Shown: positions 1 to 10,750, counted from the stretch's first letter. The stretch is DNA of 64,000 nucleotides from Gracilariopsis chorda (GCA_003194525.1 NBIV01000053.1:310001-374000); one strand, 5' to 3'. Notes: generated by a model not told the origin, from the sequence alone. Numbers and translations: made by a program.

Positions 1-59
1 CGAACAGACCCTATTATGGTTATGGCTAAACATAACTATAAAGTATACGCCGATATCGG

Positions 60-400
60 CACAAATCGACACTTGTTGTCGCGACGTCTTGCGGTACTCG
101 ATACCGGCGCAGGACCGAATTTTATCAGGGTATCTGAACTCAGCCCTCATGACCGGACCCGCATTCGAAGCCGTCCTCTACCGGATGTCCGGGATGCAAA
201 CAAGAAGCCTCTAGAATGTCTAGGTACCATACGCCTCGTCGTCCGTTTGGGAAACCATGTCGTCATGTTGGAGTTCATTGTCTGCTCGACACTGGCTGCC
301 CAAGTTGTTCTTGGATGTGACTACTGTGACCGCTATGTGGAAGCAATAAGACCCCGCCTTCGGGAAGTGGAGATGGATGACGGAAGCACCGTACCAATAG
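60..400 (+). other. Gypsy aspartic protease domain
   Basis: This fossil pol segment contains the active-site motif LDTGAGPNFI near bases 97-126. Further on is an ILG-type flap and C-terminal stretch (VVLGCDY). These are the hallmarks of a retropepsin. It lies directly upstream of the reverse transcriptase segment, as in other Ty3/Gypsy elements. Coordinates are rounded domain limits. Confidence 0.75.
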
Positions 401-1099
401 TGCGCAGACCCCTGCAACCGGCTGCCAATTCCGGGCCGTTGCCCCCATCCCAGAACGCTGGACCTAGTGGGAGAACCTCTCCAAAGATTAAGGTAGCGGA
501 ACAGGTGGAGCTTCTTCCAAAATCTCAGACGTGGGTCACCGTAACCACACAACGCCACGGACTTATCGTGATTCAACCCTTATCACACACGTACGAACGT
601 AATGGAATTACCGCCGCCAACGGCGTTGCCCAGGTACAACCTAACAGACCTTTCCGATTGTTGATTAGCAACTTCACCAATCATGCTGTGAAACTTCCCA
701 AGAATCAGATGGTTGCCGTGGCTTTACCACATCCCACGGTACTCATACCGACGCACATTTCCCTAGCGGAAGTATTAGGGATATCCCTGCGGGACGAGAT
801 CTCGCTGTCAACTTCCGCTGAACTGGAGCAAGTACCGACACCGGGAGACCGGGAATTAGCTAAAGCGCTCCCGTCAGTTGACGAATTGGACCTCTCCCAT
901 GTACCAGAGGAGTACCGGGATCACTAACGCAGATTACTGCAGAAATACTCGTCCATGTGGGATGGGAACCTCGGCGAAATCGCCGCAAAAGAGCATCATA
1001 TTGATCTCGTCCCGGGTACAAGACCCATTGCACAGCATCCCTACAGAGCTGGACCCCGAACGCGAGAAATCGAACAACAGCATGTGGATGACATGCTTG

Positions 1100-1760
1100 A
1101 AAAGGGGGTCATTGAGCCCGCACAATCCGCTTGGGCCTCCCCAGTGGTGCTCGTCCCGAAGACGGATGGTTCATTACGCTTTTGCGTGGATTACAGGAAA
1201 CTGAACGCAGTGACCGTAAGGGATACGTATCCCTTACCCCGAATGGATGAATGCATCGACAGCCTCGGTGATGCCACCGTATTTACTACGCTGGACGCTA
1301 ATTCCGGGTACTGGCAGGTGCCCATCGCGGATGATGACCGCGACAAAACGGCCTTCGTGTGCCACGCCGGTCTTTACCGATTCAAACGCATGCCATTTGG
1401 CCTCACTAATGCGCCAGCTACGTTCCAGCGTGCCCTGGACATCACCTTGTCATCCTACAAGTGGAAGACCTGCTTGGTATATCTCGATGATATCATCATT
1501 TTCAGTAAGAACATGGAGAACCATTTTGAAGAGGTCGAGTTGATACTAAAAAAGCTCCAGTCAACTGGGATTACTTTGAAGCTAAAGAAATGTGAATGGT
1601 TCACGGATAAAGTCAAGTACCTTGGTCGTTTGATCAAACCAGGACAGCTGGAGATGGACGAAGTCGCAACCGCGGCTATCCGCAAAGCCACACCCCCGCA
1701 AACACAAACACAATTGCGTGCCTTTCTGGGGTTATGTAACGTCTATCGACGATTTGTCCC
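1100..1760 (+). other. Gypsy reverse transcriptase domain
   Basis: The segment shows the ordered Gypsy RT blocks. These are VVLVPKTDGSLRFCVDYRKL, the LDANSGYWQVPI block with the first catalytic Asp, PFGLTNAPATFQR, and the YLDDIIIFS box near base 1480 with the Asp pair. KVKYLGRLI and the thumb motif LRAFLGLCNVYRRF follow. It would copy element RNA into DNA in virus-like particles. Limits are rounded. Confidence 0.9.
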
Positions 1761-1919
1761 GCGCTACTCACACATAGCCGCGCCGTTGAACGCATTATTG
1801 AAGAAAGGACAGCCCGTCCAACTCAAACAATTCGTTGAAGCCGAGACGGATGCCTTCGAAACGCTCAAGAAGACGCTGATCACAGCACCCGTATTGGCCC
1901 TCCCAAACTGGGACTCCCC

Positions 1920-2300
1920 TTTGTGGTCGACACTGACTCCAGTGAATATCAAGTGGGCTGTGCCCTTTTCCAGGAATATCCTGACGGCGAACGCAAACCT
2001 ATTTGTTATTGGTCCAGATCGCTGCAATCAGCGGAACAAAACTACTCGGTATCTGAAAAGGAATGCCTTGCGGTTGTCTGGGCTCTTACGACCCTCCGAC
2101 CATACCTTCAAGGGGTGCATTTTACCGTCAATACGGACCATTCATGCCTCAGATGGCTACTTTCTATATCCGAACCGTCGGGACGCTTAATGCGATGGCG
2201 ATTACGCCTCTCGGAATTCGACTTCGAAGTCAAGTACAAAAAGGGGCGCTCCAACGTCCATGCCGACGCCTTATCACGGCTCTTAACACTGGGAGAAACC
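1920..2300 (+). other. Gypsy RNase H domain
   Basis: VDTDSSEYQVGCALFQ supplies the first acidic residue. The motifs EKECLAVVWAL and TDHSCLRWL and the terminal NVHADALSRL follow, the typical order of Ty3/Gypsy RNase H. The domain follows the RT segment and would remove RNA from the hybrid. Limits are rounded. Confidence 0.85.
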
Positions 2301-2639
2301 CAAACTGAAATCGATGATGACATCCCTTGTCTCTTCGCTGACTCACCTCATCTCCAAGCCGATGCCGGCGCGCAACATTGCACGGATTACGACGATGACT
2401 TCACCCTCGACTTGCTAATTGCGCAAGCAACAGACACCGCACCGGCGGAACAACTCGAGCGTATCTCGTTAGAAGAGCTTCTACGTGAGCAACACGCAGA
2501 TGCCTTCTGCACCTCCATACGCTCCCGTCTTAACGGGGGGAGGGGTTACCCTTTGGCCTTGACAAGCAAGGAGTGCTAGTTCGAACTGTCGAAGCACAGG
2601 ACCAGATCGTGATTCCACACGTCTTGAAGAGCAGAGTAC

Positions 2640-3500
2640 TGCATCTCGCACACTACTCCCAGTTATCTGGACATCCAGGTGGCACAAAGTTATACTGGAC
2701 TCTCAGGAAAGACTTTTATTGGCCAACATTGGCAATGGACTGCCACGCCACGGCGAAGTTGTGTACAACCTGCGCGAAGAATCGCATTAAGCTGTGGAAA
2801 CGGAAACGTCCCCTGAAGCTGTTCCCGGCGAAAGCGCCTTTAGAGTACGTCAGCATTGACATCTTAGGGGAACTGATTCGCACAATGCGAGGCTATAGAT
2901 ACCTTCTGGTAATCACGGATCGCTTCTCGAAGCTGACTCGGACAGTCCCGCTGAAGCGGATCACGGCCACGGCAATCGCGCAAGCTTTCATCAGAGAGTG
3001 GGTCTACGTCTACGGACCACCGTTGAATCTATTATCAGATAATGGGAAGCAATTCGTTGCGAAGTTTTTTCAGGACGTATGCCGCATTCTCGGCGTGAAG
3101 AACGTGTTTACCACGACGTACCATCCGCAGACAAACGGGCAGGTGGAGCGTTTCAATCGCACGCTACTCGCCGCTCTTCGGCATTACGTGACGGACCACC
3201 CCAAGGATTGGGACTTGTATACAGACACGCTGTGCTACGCGTACAATACGCAAGTTCACTCGACGACGAGAATGGCACCCTTCGAACTGGTCTTGGCGCG
3301 CTGCCCGCCGGCTCTACCAGTCAGACTGGACCAAGACAGCGAGTTGGAGGCGCCGACACCGGCTTCACACCACCTCAAGTGGAGGGATGACCTGAGACGA
3401 CGCGCGGAACAGGCCGCAAGAGAGCTAGCGAAGGCCCAAACCCGTTATAAACGGAATTATGATGCCACACTACGCCCCATCATTCCGGATATCCGGGTCT
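2640..3500 (+). other. Gypsy integrase (zinc-binding and DDE core)
   Basis: An HHCC zinc-binding module is visible (H..H near SQLSGHPGGTKL, then CTTCAKN). It is followed by a catalytic core with the Asp of SIDILGEL, the Asp of LLSDNGKQFVAKFF, and HPQTNGQVERFNRT with the third acidic residue. An SH3-like C-terminal region continues after this. This is classic Ty3/Gypsy integrase architecture. Confidence 0.88.
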
Positions 3501-4529
3501 GAGGTCACGTGTTCGTGCGTATTGAGCGTCCGGACGCTACGACGCGAGAAGGAAGGAGTGAACTCCGGAGGCGACATAAGCTATTCCCAGTAGTATCTGG
3601 TCCATATGAAGTAGTCGAACTCGACTCAGAGACGGTGGTTATCCGCAAGGAAGACGATAACGTCGAACGAATTTCACGAGACCGTGTGGTAACAGCCCCT
3701 GACCCCGTGCGAGACGGAACGCCCGTACAAGCCGCCGCATCACGGCCAGTGGGGGCCACTCAAGGCGAATCGACGACAAGTGTCATCTCTCAGCCAATCA
3801 GCAGCCCGGAATTGTCCGACGTTCCGCCTCCCGGTATATCCGGCGCACAACCGCCACCAAATGGTACTGTAAGTGTCACACCCCGCTGTACATCAGCGCG
3901 TGACGGTTATGTGAACCAAATCCTGCGCACAGGGGAAGCGTCACGTGACCACCCGTACCCCGTGGCCAAGCCGACATCTTGGAAGGCCTCTGATTGGCCG
4001 AACCAGAGTGTCACTCACACCAAACCGCCTCCCGACGGAAAGCATCCGCCCCCACAGCAACCACGAATGCGTGAAGAAGACGACGATTCCGCTGACGACA
4101 GCAAGCAGAAAGAAGGCCCACCGAACCTGCCCCTACAACGGAGAACATCTCCAAAGGAAAAGAGCGTAAGCGCTGACCCCACAACGGTGGAAGAGAGGAA
4201 GCCGCCTCCAGCGGACGGATCCGCCGTGACCCCGGCCCTTGCCGACAAGACTCCCCAGAGGAGTCACCCCGAGATTATCTCGACTCCAAGTCCCTCGCAT
4301 AGCGAGGTACACCTCAGGCGTACAGCAGCAGAAGAGGCTGCGTCTTCGCTAAACCGTCCGGACCAGCCGGGAGTAACACGAACCGGGAATAGCCCGAAAT
4401 CACTTAGCGGAGAACGAAAACCCGCACCGGCAAAAACAGCCAAGGAGCTGAAAAGTCCGGCTACTCCGCCGGAGGATAGTCGGGAATCCCCGGAGAACGG
4501 GAGCTCAGTAGAGCGAGACGAGCGCGGCT

Positions 4530-4700
4530 CTCCGCAAGAATACGTGATGGACCGAATCGCCGATCACGCGTATGACGAGGAGGACCTCAAGCCCCGTTAT
4601 CGAATTCGATGGTACAATTACCCGCCTGAAGCGGACACATGGGAACCGATGGAGAATATCCCCCGATCCCATGTCGTGCGGTATCACCGCTGGAGGAGAT
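4530..4700 (+). other. Chromodomain at the end of the Gypsy integrase region
   Basis: The segment reads as a chromodomain: EYVMDRIADHAY, then PRYRIRWYNYPPEADTWEP with the aromatic positions and the Trp-Glu-Pro signature, then a closing helix. A long Pro/Ser/Thr-rich, low-complexity stretch (about 3700-4500) separates it from the integrase core. In chromoviruses this module targets integration to modified histones. The element is therefore chromovirus-like, though the clade is not resolved here. Confidence 0.85.
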
Positions 4701-4943
4701 TGCCGTTACCGGCGAACTTGGGTGACGCTCTCGTCGGTATCATGGGGGACTCCCAAATTGTCTAGGGACCGTCACGTTAGCGTGGAAAAAAAGAAGTGGA
4801 GACCCATGAATAAGGAAAGGCGAAGAAGCGCAGTCTAAGGCAGTACAGTTCTAGTTAACTAGTTTATTGATTAGGGATCGCCCTATATACTGGTGCTAGG
4901 CCAGGACGCCACCGGTACATGTGCTATCACAATCGAATCGCGT

Positions 4944-6554
4944 TTAAGCGCTCGGCTCATTCGGATCCTGACCGAGATTGGCACGGAGCAACCCCAGCAG
5001 ATGCTGACGGTCCCCCTGAACGGAAGTTAAGGGAACCCCCGCCTCTTCGAGGAACCTCCTCAAGAGCTCGAGCTCAGACTCGTCATCCGCAGAATTCTGC
5101 TGAGGCTGCTGGTAGCCCAGGTTCACAGGTAACGGGTTGACCGTGGTGTCCTCTTCCGGAATCGGAGCTTCGGTATCCATCTCGTATGGCTCTTCGCTGT
5201 AATCAGCATCTCCATCCTCGGACATATAGTCCATCACGGCCGCATCCGGCTCGAAAATATAGCCAGTTGGCTGGGTAGCCGGTTGAGCCCGCGGGTTTTG
5301 CCGCAAATACCGAGCCTGCTCGGATGTCAGATGCTGACGGGTCCATGGATCATACCATACGAAGTCTCCGGCATCAGCCGTCCGACCGGGGGAATACTCG
5401 CGCTGTCGCGAACGATTACCTCGCGCTGCTTGATCAGCTGGTACCAAGTCCCAGTTTATCTGGTCCATGACGTTCATAAGGTGACGGAAGTCTTCCTGGT
5501 TGGCGCGAGAGCCAAGCACCAGAGACAAATCGAGATTTCTCGCGTACTCCCGAGCCGTCGGACTCATGTACCATACCCGGTAGGTGTCGTACGCATCCCA
5601 CAGGATGAAGACTGCCATTTTGGCAATGAATTCCGTGCATGCCACGACCCAGAGCCCGCAATAGGGATCATTCACTAGGTAAGAGCCTAAGTAAGTAATA
5701 ACCGGAGGAATCTCCACTGGGCAACCCCGAGGAGCCTCAATTGCAGCCCAGTGATTTGGAATTGGAACGTATCGGCCAAGCCGAGCAGAGGCCCGAACGC
5801 GATCAACCTCGACCATTTGATATGGAACGAGGTACCCCAGTCTTGACCTGGTTCGTCGCTCCGAACGAGCGAATTCCCAGAAAGGGATGTCGCGCTTGCG
5901 CAAGTAGCGGAACTCCGCGCGAAGAAGTGGTTGCTGGAAACAGAGCGCCTCCTGGCGAACGCCACGGATCCCTCGCCAACGTCGAGTGGGGAGATCCCCG
6001 AGTTGCTCTACGTAGGCGTAAGCCTCGCCGTTGGTTCTGGCCACCCAGGTGTCGAATTCCCACGCATCGTCCAGAGGGACTGTTCCAATGATGGGGCGTA
6101 TCCGCTGATACACCAGCTTGGTGAAGCGCACCCGCACTTCGTGCATACGCTCGTTGCCATACCGCACTATCGCGTTGTCTGGGAGCGCGCAGTGCGCGAG
6201 CCAGTCGTCAGTATACACCGCATGAAGCGGGAGTCCATCGGAAAGACGCCCAGCGACCTGGTATTGATCGAGGAGGCCCTCATCGTGCACCCCTTGTGGA
6301 TGAAACCACGGAGCATTAGCAAACGCCTCGGGGCGGTTTAAGGGATTAATGCCCACTAAATCCGCAGGGTGCGGGAATGACTGATGGATGCGTCGCTGAG
6401 GAGGGCGGATAACCGCGGTATTCGAGACATACGCCGGTATGTACGGCAAAGGCTGAGGCTGAGGCAGTGGCACTGATGCCGTGGTCGGAACGGGTCCGGA
6501 GTTTGATGCAGAAGGGTGCGAAGGGGGTTGCTGGGGATTCTCAGATGGTTGCAT
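4944..6554 (-). CDS. Antisense reading frame inside the Gypsy element, unknown function
   Basis: A 536-codon uninterrupted frame runs opposite to pol, between the end of pol and the 3' LTR. The N-terminus is Pro-rich (about 1-70). The centre is rich in Trp, Tyr and Arg, with one hydrophobic stretch at about 299-320. An acidic segment follows at about 440-471 and an Asp/Glu- and Leu-rich tail at about 490-526. I chose the ATG at 6554 because a minus-strand TATA box (CTATATAAG, 6681-6690) lies only about 10 bases before the ATG at 6671 but about 130 bases before this one. I recognise no family. Antisense frames in this position are known in some plant Gypsy elements, so it could be an accessory gene, or a captured host or viral gene. 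Confidence 0.6.
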   Translation of the reverse strand: MQPSENPQQPPSHPSASNSGPVPTTASVPLPQPQPLPYIPAYVSNTAVIRPPQRRIHQSFPHPADLVGINPLNRPEAFANAPWFHPQGVHDEGLLDQYQVAGRLSDGLPLHAVYTDDWLAHCALPDNAIVRYGNERMHEVRVRFTKLVYQRIRPIIGTVPLDDAWEFDTWVARTNGEAYAYVEQLGDLPTRRWRGIRGVRQEALCFQQPLLRAEFRYLRKRDIPFWEFARSERRTRSRLGYLVPYQMVEVDRVRASARLGRYVPIPNHWAAIEAPRGCPVEIPPVITYLGSYLVNDPYCGLWVVACTEFIAKMAVFILWDAYDTYRVWYMSPTAREYARNLDLSLVLGSRANQEDFRHLMNVMDQINWDLVPADQAARGNRSRQREYSPGRTADAGDFVWYDPWTRQHLTSEQARYLRQNPRAQPATQPTGYIFEPDAAVMDYMSEDGDADYSEEPYEMDTEAPIPEEDTTVNPLPVNLGYQQPQQNSADDESELELLRRFLEEAGVPLTSVQGDRQHLLGLLRANLGQDPNEPSA

Positions 6555-6680
6555 CGTTAGTTGGAATTCAGAAGCGCTGAGGTGGCCGGTATCAGTGTCG
6601 TGTTCGATGAGAGCTTGGTTTTCACAGGAGTGAGGGGGAGAAGCAGACCGAATGCTGCGATACCGCGACATTGTTCGCTC

Positions 6681-6690
6681 CTTATATAGG
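6681..6690 (-). promoter_or_regulatory. TATA box candidate for the antisense frame
   Basis: The minus strand reads CCTATATAAG just inside the element from the 3' LTR. It would place a transcription start about 30 bases further on, ahead of the ATG at 6554. The host genes here have similar TATA boxes at comparable distances. No expression evidence is available. Confidence 0.45.
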
Positions 6691-6718
6691 CGAATTCGCC
6701 GATATACTCCGCTCTTAA

Positions 6719-6729
6719 CGGGGGGGATA
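6719..6729 (+). other. Polypurine tract candidate
   Basis: A run of seven G residues followed by ATA sits directly before the first TG of the proposed 3' LTR. This is where plus-strand DNA synthesis would be primed. Confidence 0.5.
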
Positions 6730-7292
6730 TGTGATGCAAGGAGTAACTCGGTCATCCGAGGTGCGTAAATCACCAAGTCGATACGCGACGGTTCATACGT
6801 CACACGTGTTTTCGGTAACCCGAGGGTTGTCACAAGGGGACACTGAGCGATGCACGAGCGGGTGCGGTTCATACGTGGATTTCCACTTTATTTGGGATGT
6901 GCACAGTAGGTGCTGGCCACGGGCCATCTACTTAGAATTATCTAGATATTTCTAATATTATTTACTGTAGCTAGTGCGGCACTCCGCAGTACTTAGTGAC
7001 GGGAAAGGTCGCACCTCAGTAAACTGGAAGATCATGGGGCACGGAACCCAAGTTCCTAGTTCCTGGAGCCTTAACCGGATCTCCGGACTAGTTATAACTT
7101 GCGTTCTCCCGCTAAGCTTCCACCCCACACGGATTCCCGTGCTACACCCGTGCTCCCGCGATCGAACCCCGGTTACCCGGACAGAAGCACCTCTAGGCCT
7201 TGCCGCCGCAAGCGGCACCCCTATTATCAGGGTAATTCGTGGACATCCACATCGCTACCGAGTGGCCTCGCGCCCCTAGTGGCTGTACCACA
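6730..7292 (+). repeat. Likely 3' LTR of the Gypsy element
   Basis: The segment begins TGTGATGC and ends GTACCACA, giving short inverted ends (TGTGAT against TGTGGT). It follows a purine tract. The right end coincides with the point where an unrelated minus-strand reading frame is interrupted. The partner LTR is outside the window, so the boundaries are inferred. The five bases after it are ATTGT, a possible target duplication. Confidence 0.5.
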
Positions 7293-7726
7293 ATTGTAGA
7301 GTCTCCTAGCACCGCAACTCTCTCACAAGCCCCTCCACCAGCATTGAGAAGGAAAACAGCATGTTTGATTTCTGCTAGTAGTGCCTTTCGGAACTTCTGA
7401 GTTGCTGAGCTGTATTTGGGAACGGCGGTCGCCTGCATTGCGTTGAAAAAAATAGCGTAGGCTATGCGAAAGTTGCTGCGCCAAGAGGCACGTCCCATAA
7501 AGTCATATGTAATGGCATAATCAAAGAACCATGTGTGCGAGTTGCACTTTGGCTCCCACAGACGTCTTGTAGCTCCAGTTCGTGCATCTGTCGTCAACAT
7601 ATGAGTGGCGTAGGCAAATGGCTTCGACGACATGGCGCTGCCAACTGCATGTTCGACTACATCGTCTTCGTCGGTTAATGCCTTGCAAACGGCGATTGCG
7701 ACCAAGCGACGTCTTTTCGTGTCCAT
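7293..7726 (-). pseudogene. Truncated PIF/Harbinger-like transposase N-terminus
   Basis: From the ATG at 7726 the frame encodes about 144 residues before it meets the Gypsy LTR. The stretch SWRSNFRIAYAIFFNAMQ followed by an A.L..GG.CERVAVL.DST pattern resembles the N-terminal region of HARBI1/PIF nucleases, which have W..NFRMS, L..LA.G and V..FG.S.ST blocks. The catalytic part is missing because the retroelement sits there. The match is by pattern memory only; an unrelated host protein is possible. No Harbinger-type terminal repeats were seen in 7727-8037, which holds nothing else that I can support. Confidence 0.4.
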
Positions 7727-8037
7727 GGAGATGATCCTTTGGTTGGGTCAAGCGTGGGTCTGGAGTTGGGCTCGCTTTCGAGCGATCCCAAAATGGAGGG
7801 AAGATTGGACAGCTTGGAAAGTGTCCTGTGAAATGGGAAATCCCCAGAATACTGGGTATTTGAGACAATATGCGCCGTGAGACTTCTAATGTAGAAAGGG
7901 CCAAAGGTAAGGCATTTATTGACGAACAAAGAGAACAATTGGTTGTCTGTTTGCCACGTGTCTATTTTGCTTATGGCTATTATAATAACGTTAAGCAAAA
8001 AGTTGAACAACTTGACTCTCACTTGACTTGATGCTGA

Positions 8038-8415
8038 CTAGTGTCTATCGGACCGGTGCGCTGACCTCATATGAGGTCAGCGCAGCAGCACGCAAAATTA
8101 AAAAAAAAATTGAAATCTGATCCGCATGGCCCCACATTTCAAATTTCGAACATGAAACATGGCCAACCAGGTGGTCTTTGAACTATAAGATCTGTGGATG
8201 GGGCCATTGTGTACGAATGTTGTTGACAATAGTGCTTGATGTGACAGCTACGACTGTTGGTGATGTGTTGTGGACATGGTTCAGCGCTGCCGGCGTAGAA
8301 GACATGATGAGAAGACCAAAGTGAAAAAGTTTTTGGAAAAGTTTTAAGGTTTTGATAAAGTTCTAGAGTAATTAAAGTTGACCTCATATGAGGTCGCTGG
8401 TCAGATAGACACTAG
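8038..8415. mobile_element. Non-autonomous piggyBac derivative (MITE-like, 378 bases)
   Basis: The ends are CTAGTGTCTATCGGACC and the inverse GGTCAGATAGACACTAG. The left about 150 bases are the inverted right end of the transposase-bearing element at 12004-15613. The right about 225 bases are its inverted left end. The two parts join near 8189, where the parent ends share AAG. It is therefore an internal-deletion derivative in opposite orientation to its parent. Both ends carry the palindrome GACCTCATATGAGGTC (8063-8078 and 8380-8395). The only repeated flank is CTAG on each side. Confidence 0.85.
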
Positions 8416-9952
8416 AAACGTATCCAGTTTTGAGACGTTTACAATCCTCTACTGGGGAGCATGTTCGTTCTACACATCTTCACACCTGTATGAATTAGTT
8501 TGAGTTTGACCGGCCAGTAGACCACTTTCCTTTCTTTTTACAAACCCGCTTGGATTGCATATCGTTCGATTCTGCATGGTGTATGTAACCTGAGGGGATC
8601 ACCTATATGCCGTATAGCACAGTCTGCGTGACATGTTTGTGGCAAGCGGCTTCTTCCCGATTCTCCCACTTTCCAAAATCCATGCTATTAAGCAATGGCG
8701 ATTGCAAATGGGGTGGCGTTGAACCATTGCAAACCACTGATACTGGTTAACATCCACGCATTCGAACTGCAGCATGCTCTGCAACCAAGATGGTGACTCC
8801 AACTTGAACAGCCATAAAACAAGCGCGGTTCTTGATTTCAACGTTCTGTCACCGTCATCTCCCCTGATAATAATCGCTTCATGTTCTCTTGTAGTTGTCT
8901 GTTCGGCATGTTCTCTTGCAAACTCGCCTTAACTCTGTTGCTCGCAGTTGTGCTCTTTGCCACCTTCGCACCTGCTGTTGCTCACAATCATTGTACCACA
9001 ACTGGTCTGTTACCTCGTACCAGACACGATATGATCGCTTCACCGCAGCAGCTTTGATCATTTACTCCTATAAGCAGGATTGTGTATCCTGCAGTGGCTC
9101 CCAATGGTGACTACAGCAGAAGGCTGAAACCTGCGGGATCGCCGGATGGCAACTGTTGCGATTTCAACCACCGACAGCTTCATACCCGAGCGCGCTTTTC
9201 ACCGCCGCTGAGTGCGCCGGTGGGTTCCGTAATCTCCACTACGCTGATATGTACGCCATGTTATTCCCGAAGGACCAGGGCAACAGTCATGCACCGCTCG
9301 CTCAGCCTTGTCGAGGGTCACAGGTTTGACTTGGAGGAAGTGGCAGTATTTGTTGACACAAGCGGAAAAGGGTAAAATTACATGTGCGGCAGCAATTTTC
9401 GCACATGCCGGATACATTGCCATCAAACGCGATCACAAGTACGAACATTTCTGCAGGGGAAATTACGTCAAAGTGAAGTACGGTACCATGCCTTTCAGAT
9501 TCTGCGATTCGTTTGAGAGGTTTTCCACCGAGCAGTTCAAGAGCAATGCTTTCTACCCCACAACATAATTCCATACTAGACGCCCGAAGGAAGCCTGTTG
9601 GATTTATAAGACTCCGGAAATGAGAGAACGCAGCACCAACCTCGACTGGGAAAGTGCGAGTCCCAAAATCGTTGATAGTAGATTCAAGAACAAGGTTACG
9701 GATGCGTTGAGGGCTGCTCTGATATAAGAGGTTAGACTAGGATTGTATTTATGATTTCGATGATATGGGCTGTCAATACACAAAGGCATGAAAATCGTAA
9801 CGTGAAACGAATACCGCGTGGAATGCTGATGGCGTGATTACTGTGCGAGTGAAGTGAGCGCTTTTTAGAAGACCGAAAACAAATATGTTGTCTACCCAGG
9901 GAATAACCTTTGCTCACCTGCAATCGTCAGTAACATAGCACAGGCGCCCATG
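8416..9952. other. No supported gene
   Basis: This interval has only short frames on both strands. One plus-strand frame at 9308-9568 has protein-like composition but no recognisable motif and no clear promoter, and its antisense frame is equally long, so I do not call it. Confidence 0.4.
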
Positions 9953-10609
9953 TTACAGCTGCGAGCCAGCACCCGCACCGTTTGCAAACGCATCTGCCTT
10001 GATGTTGGCGTGCATGCCCACCTCAATATCCGCACCGCCCTTTGCGATACCTCGATCCACTATGTTGCGCATCTCCACCGAGCCGTCCCGAAGTACCACA
10101 ATATGGTAGAAAAAGGACTTCTCTTCATGGAATACATCCTTTGCGTAAATGAAATCGCGATGATCAGCGATCTCCCACGCAGCAACTGCATCGTTTCGCT
10201 TTGCATAACAACGGCATATTGCCGTTCTCAGAACCTGGTTAATACCAATGTTCACACGAATATATACCACTACCGACGCCAGAATGAAAAATACAGTGGC
10301 TCCAATCGACTTTCCAGCCGTGATACCACCGCTCCCTGCAAAGAGTACGACAGTAGCCAATACGTACAGCACAAACGCTACAACGGATAATATGAAGCGT
10401 ATATCAAACGCAAAGCCCGGAAACCAGAACCATTCCATGGGATTGAAGTTCACGGGCGGATGTGGCGCTGGGAACGGCTTTAGAGAACGGCCCCAGTGCA
10501 ACGGTACCAGTGTGGAATTTAACAACTCGCCTGCATCGCCATGCTTGTTGGCTGCTTGCGCAGTGCTTGATGGAGGTACTGCCATTTGTTGGTTGTGAAG
10601 GTGCGCCAT
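9953..10609 (-). CDS. Predicted two-helix membrane protein, unknown function
   Basis: The frame gives 218 residues from the ATG at 10609. The open frame extends upstream, but only non-ATG codons are found there. Residues 1-60 are polar with Pro and Gln. Two hydrophobic helices lie at about 71-92 (FILSVVAFVLYVLATVVLF) and 100-120 (FFILASVVVYI), separated by a Gly-rich turn. The remainder (about 121-218) is soluble, with a Cys pair (CRC) and a Gly/Ala-rich tail. A minus-strand TATA-like GGTATAAG (10743-10750) is about 135 bases before the ATG, like other genes here. It is probably a host gene; no family is recognised. It lies between the two piggyBac copies without disruption. Confidence 0.6.
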   Translation of the reverse strand: MAHLHNQQMAVPPSSTAQAANKHGDAGELLNSTLVPLHWGRSLKPFPAPHPPVNFNPMEWFWFPGFAFDIRFILSVVAFVLYVLATVVLFAGSGGITAGKSIGATVFFILASVVVYIRVNIGINQVLRTAICRCYAKRNDAVAAWEIADHRDFIYAKDVFHEEKSFFYHIVVLRDGSVEMRNIVDRGIAKGGADIEVGMHANIKADAFANGAGAGSQL

Positions 10610-10742
10610 TGCAACGTATAAGTGAGATAAAGAGAACGAGCTCTGCGCAGTGGTTAGAACGGAACGGAGGTTGATAGTTTGTTGATGATGGCGGTTGGTG
10701 ACGGGCGTGGTAGGGGGCAATGCGTTTCCCCCATCGCTTGCC

Positions 10743-10750
10743 CTTATACC
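10743..10750 (-). promoter_or_regulatory. TATA-like element before the membrane-protein gene
   Basis: The minus strand reads GGTATAAG. The distance to the ATG at 10609 (about 135 bases) is similar to that of the genes at 25441 and 37430. Confidence 0.4.

Larger units (their letters stand above)
1..7292 (+). mobile_element. Ty3/Gypsy LTR element of chromodomain type, 5' end outside the window
   Basis: Domains appear in Gypsy order on the plus strand: aspartic protease, reverse transcriptase, RNase H, integrase, then a C-terminal chromodomain. After pol come an antisense reading frame, a G-rich polypurine tract and a likely 3' LTR. The 5' LTR and gag lie before base 1. The pol region is spread over several frames, so this copy looks broken in a few places and is treated as a fossil. 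Its age cannot be read from LTR divergence because only one LTR is visible. The family call is firm; the right edge at 7292 is inferred from LTR-like ends and from the interrupted reading frame beyond it. Confidence 0.85.

Noticed and set aside
9302-9574. Overlapping frames on both strands near 9.3-9.57 kb
   Set aside because: Equal length on both strands, no ATG-promoter pairing and no recognised domain.
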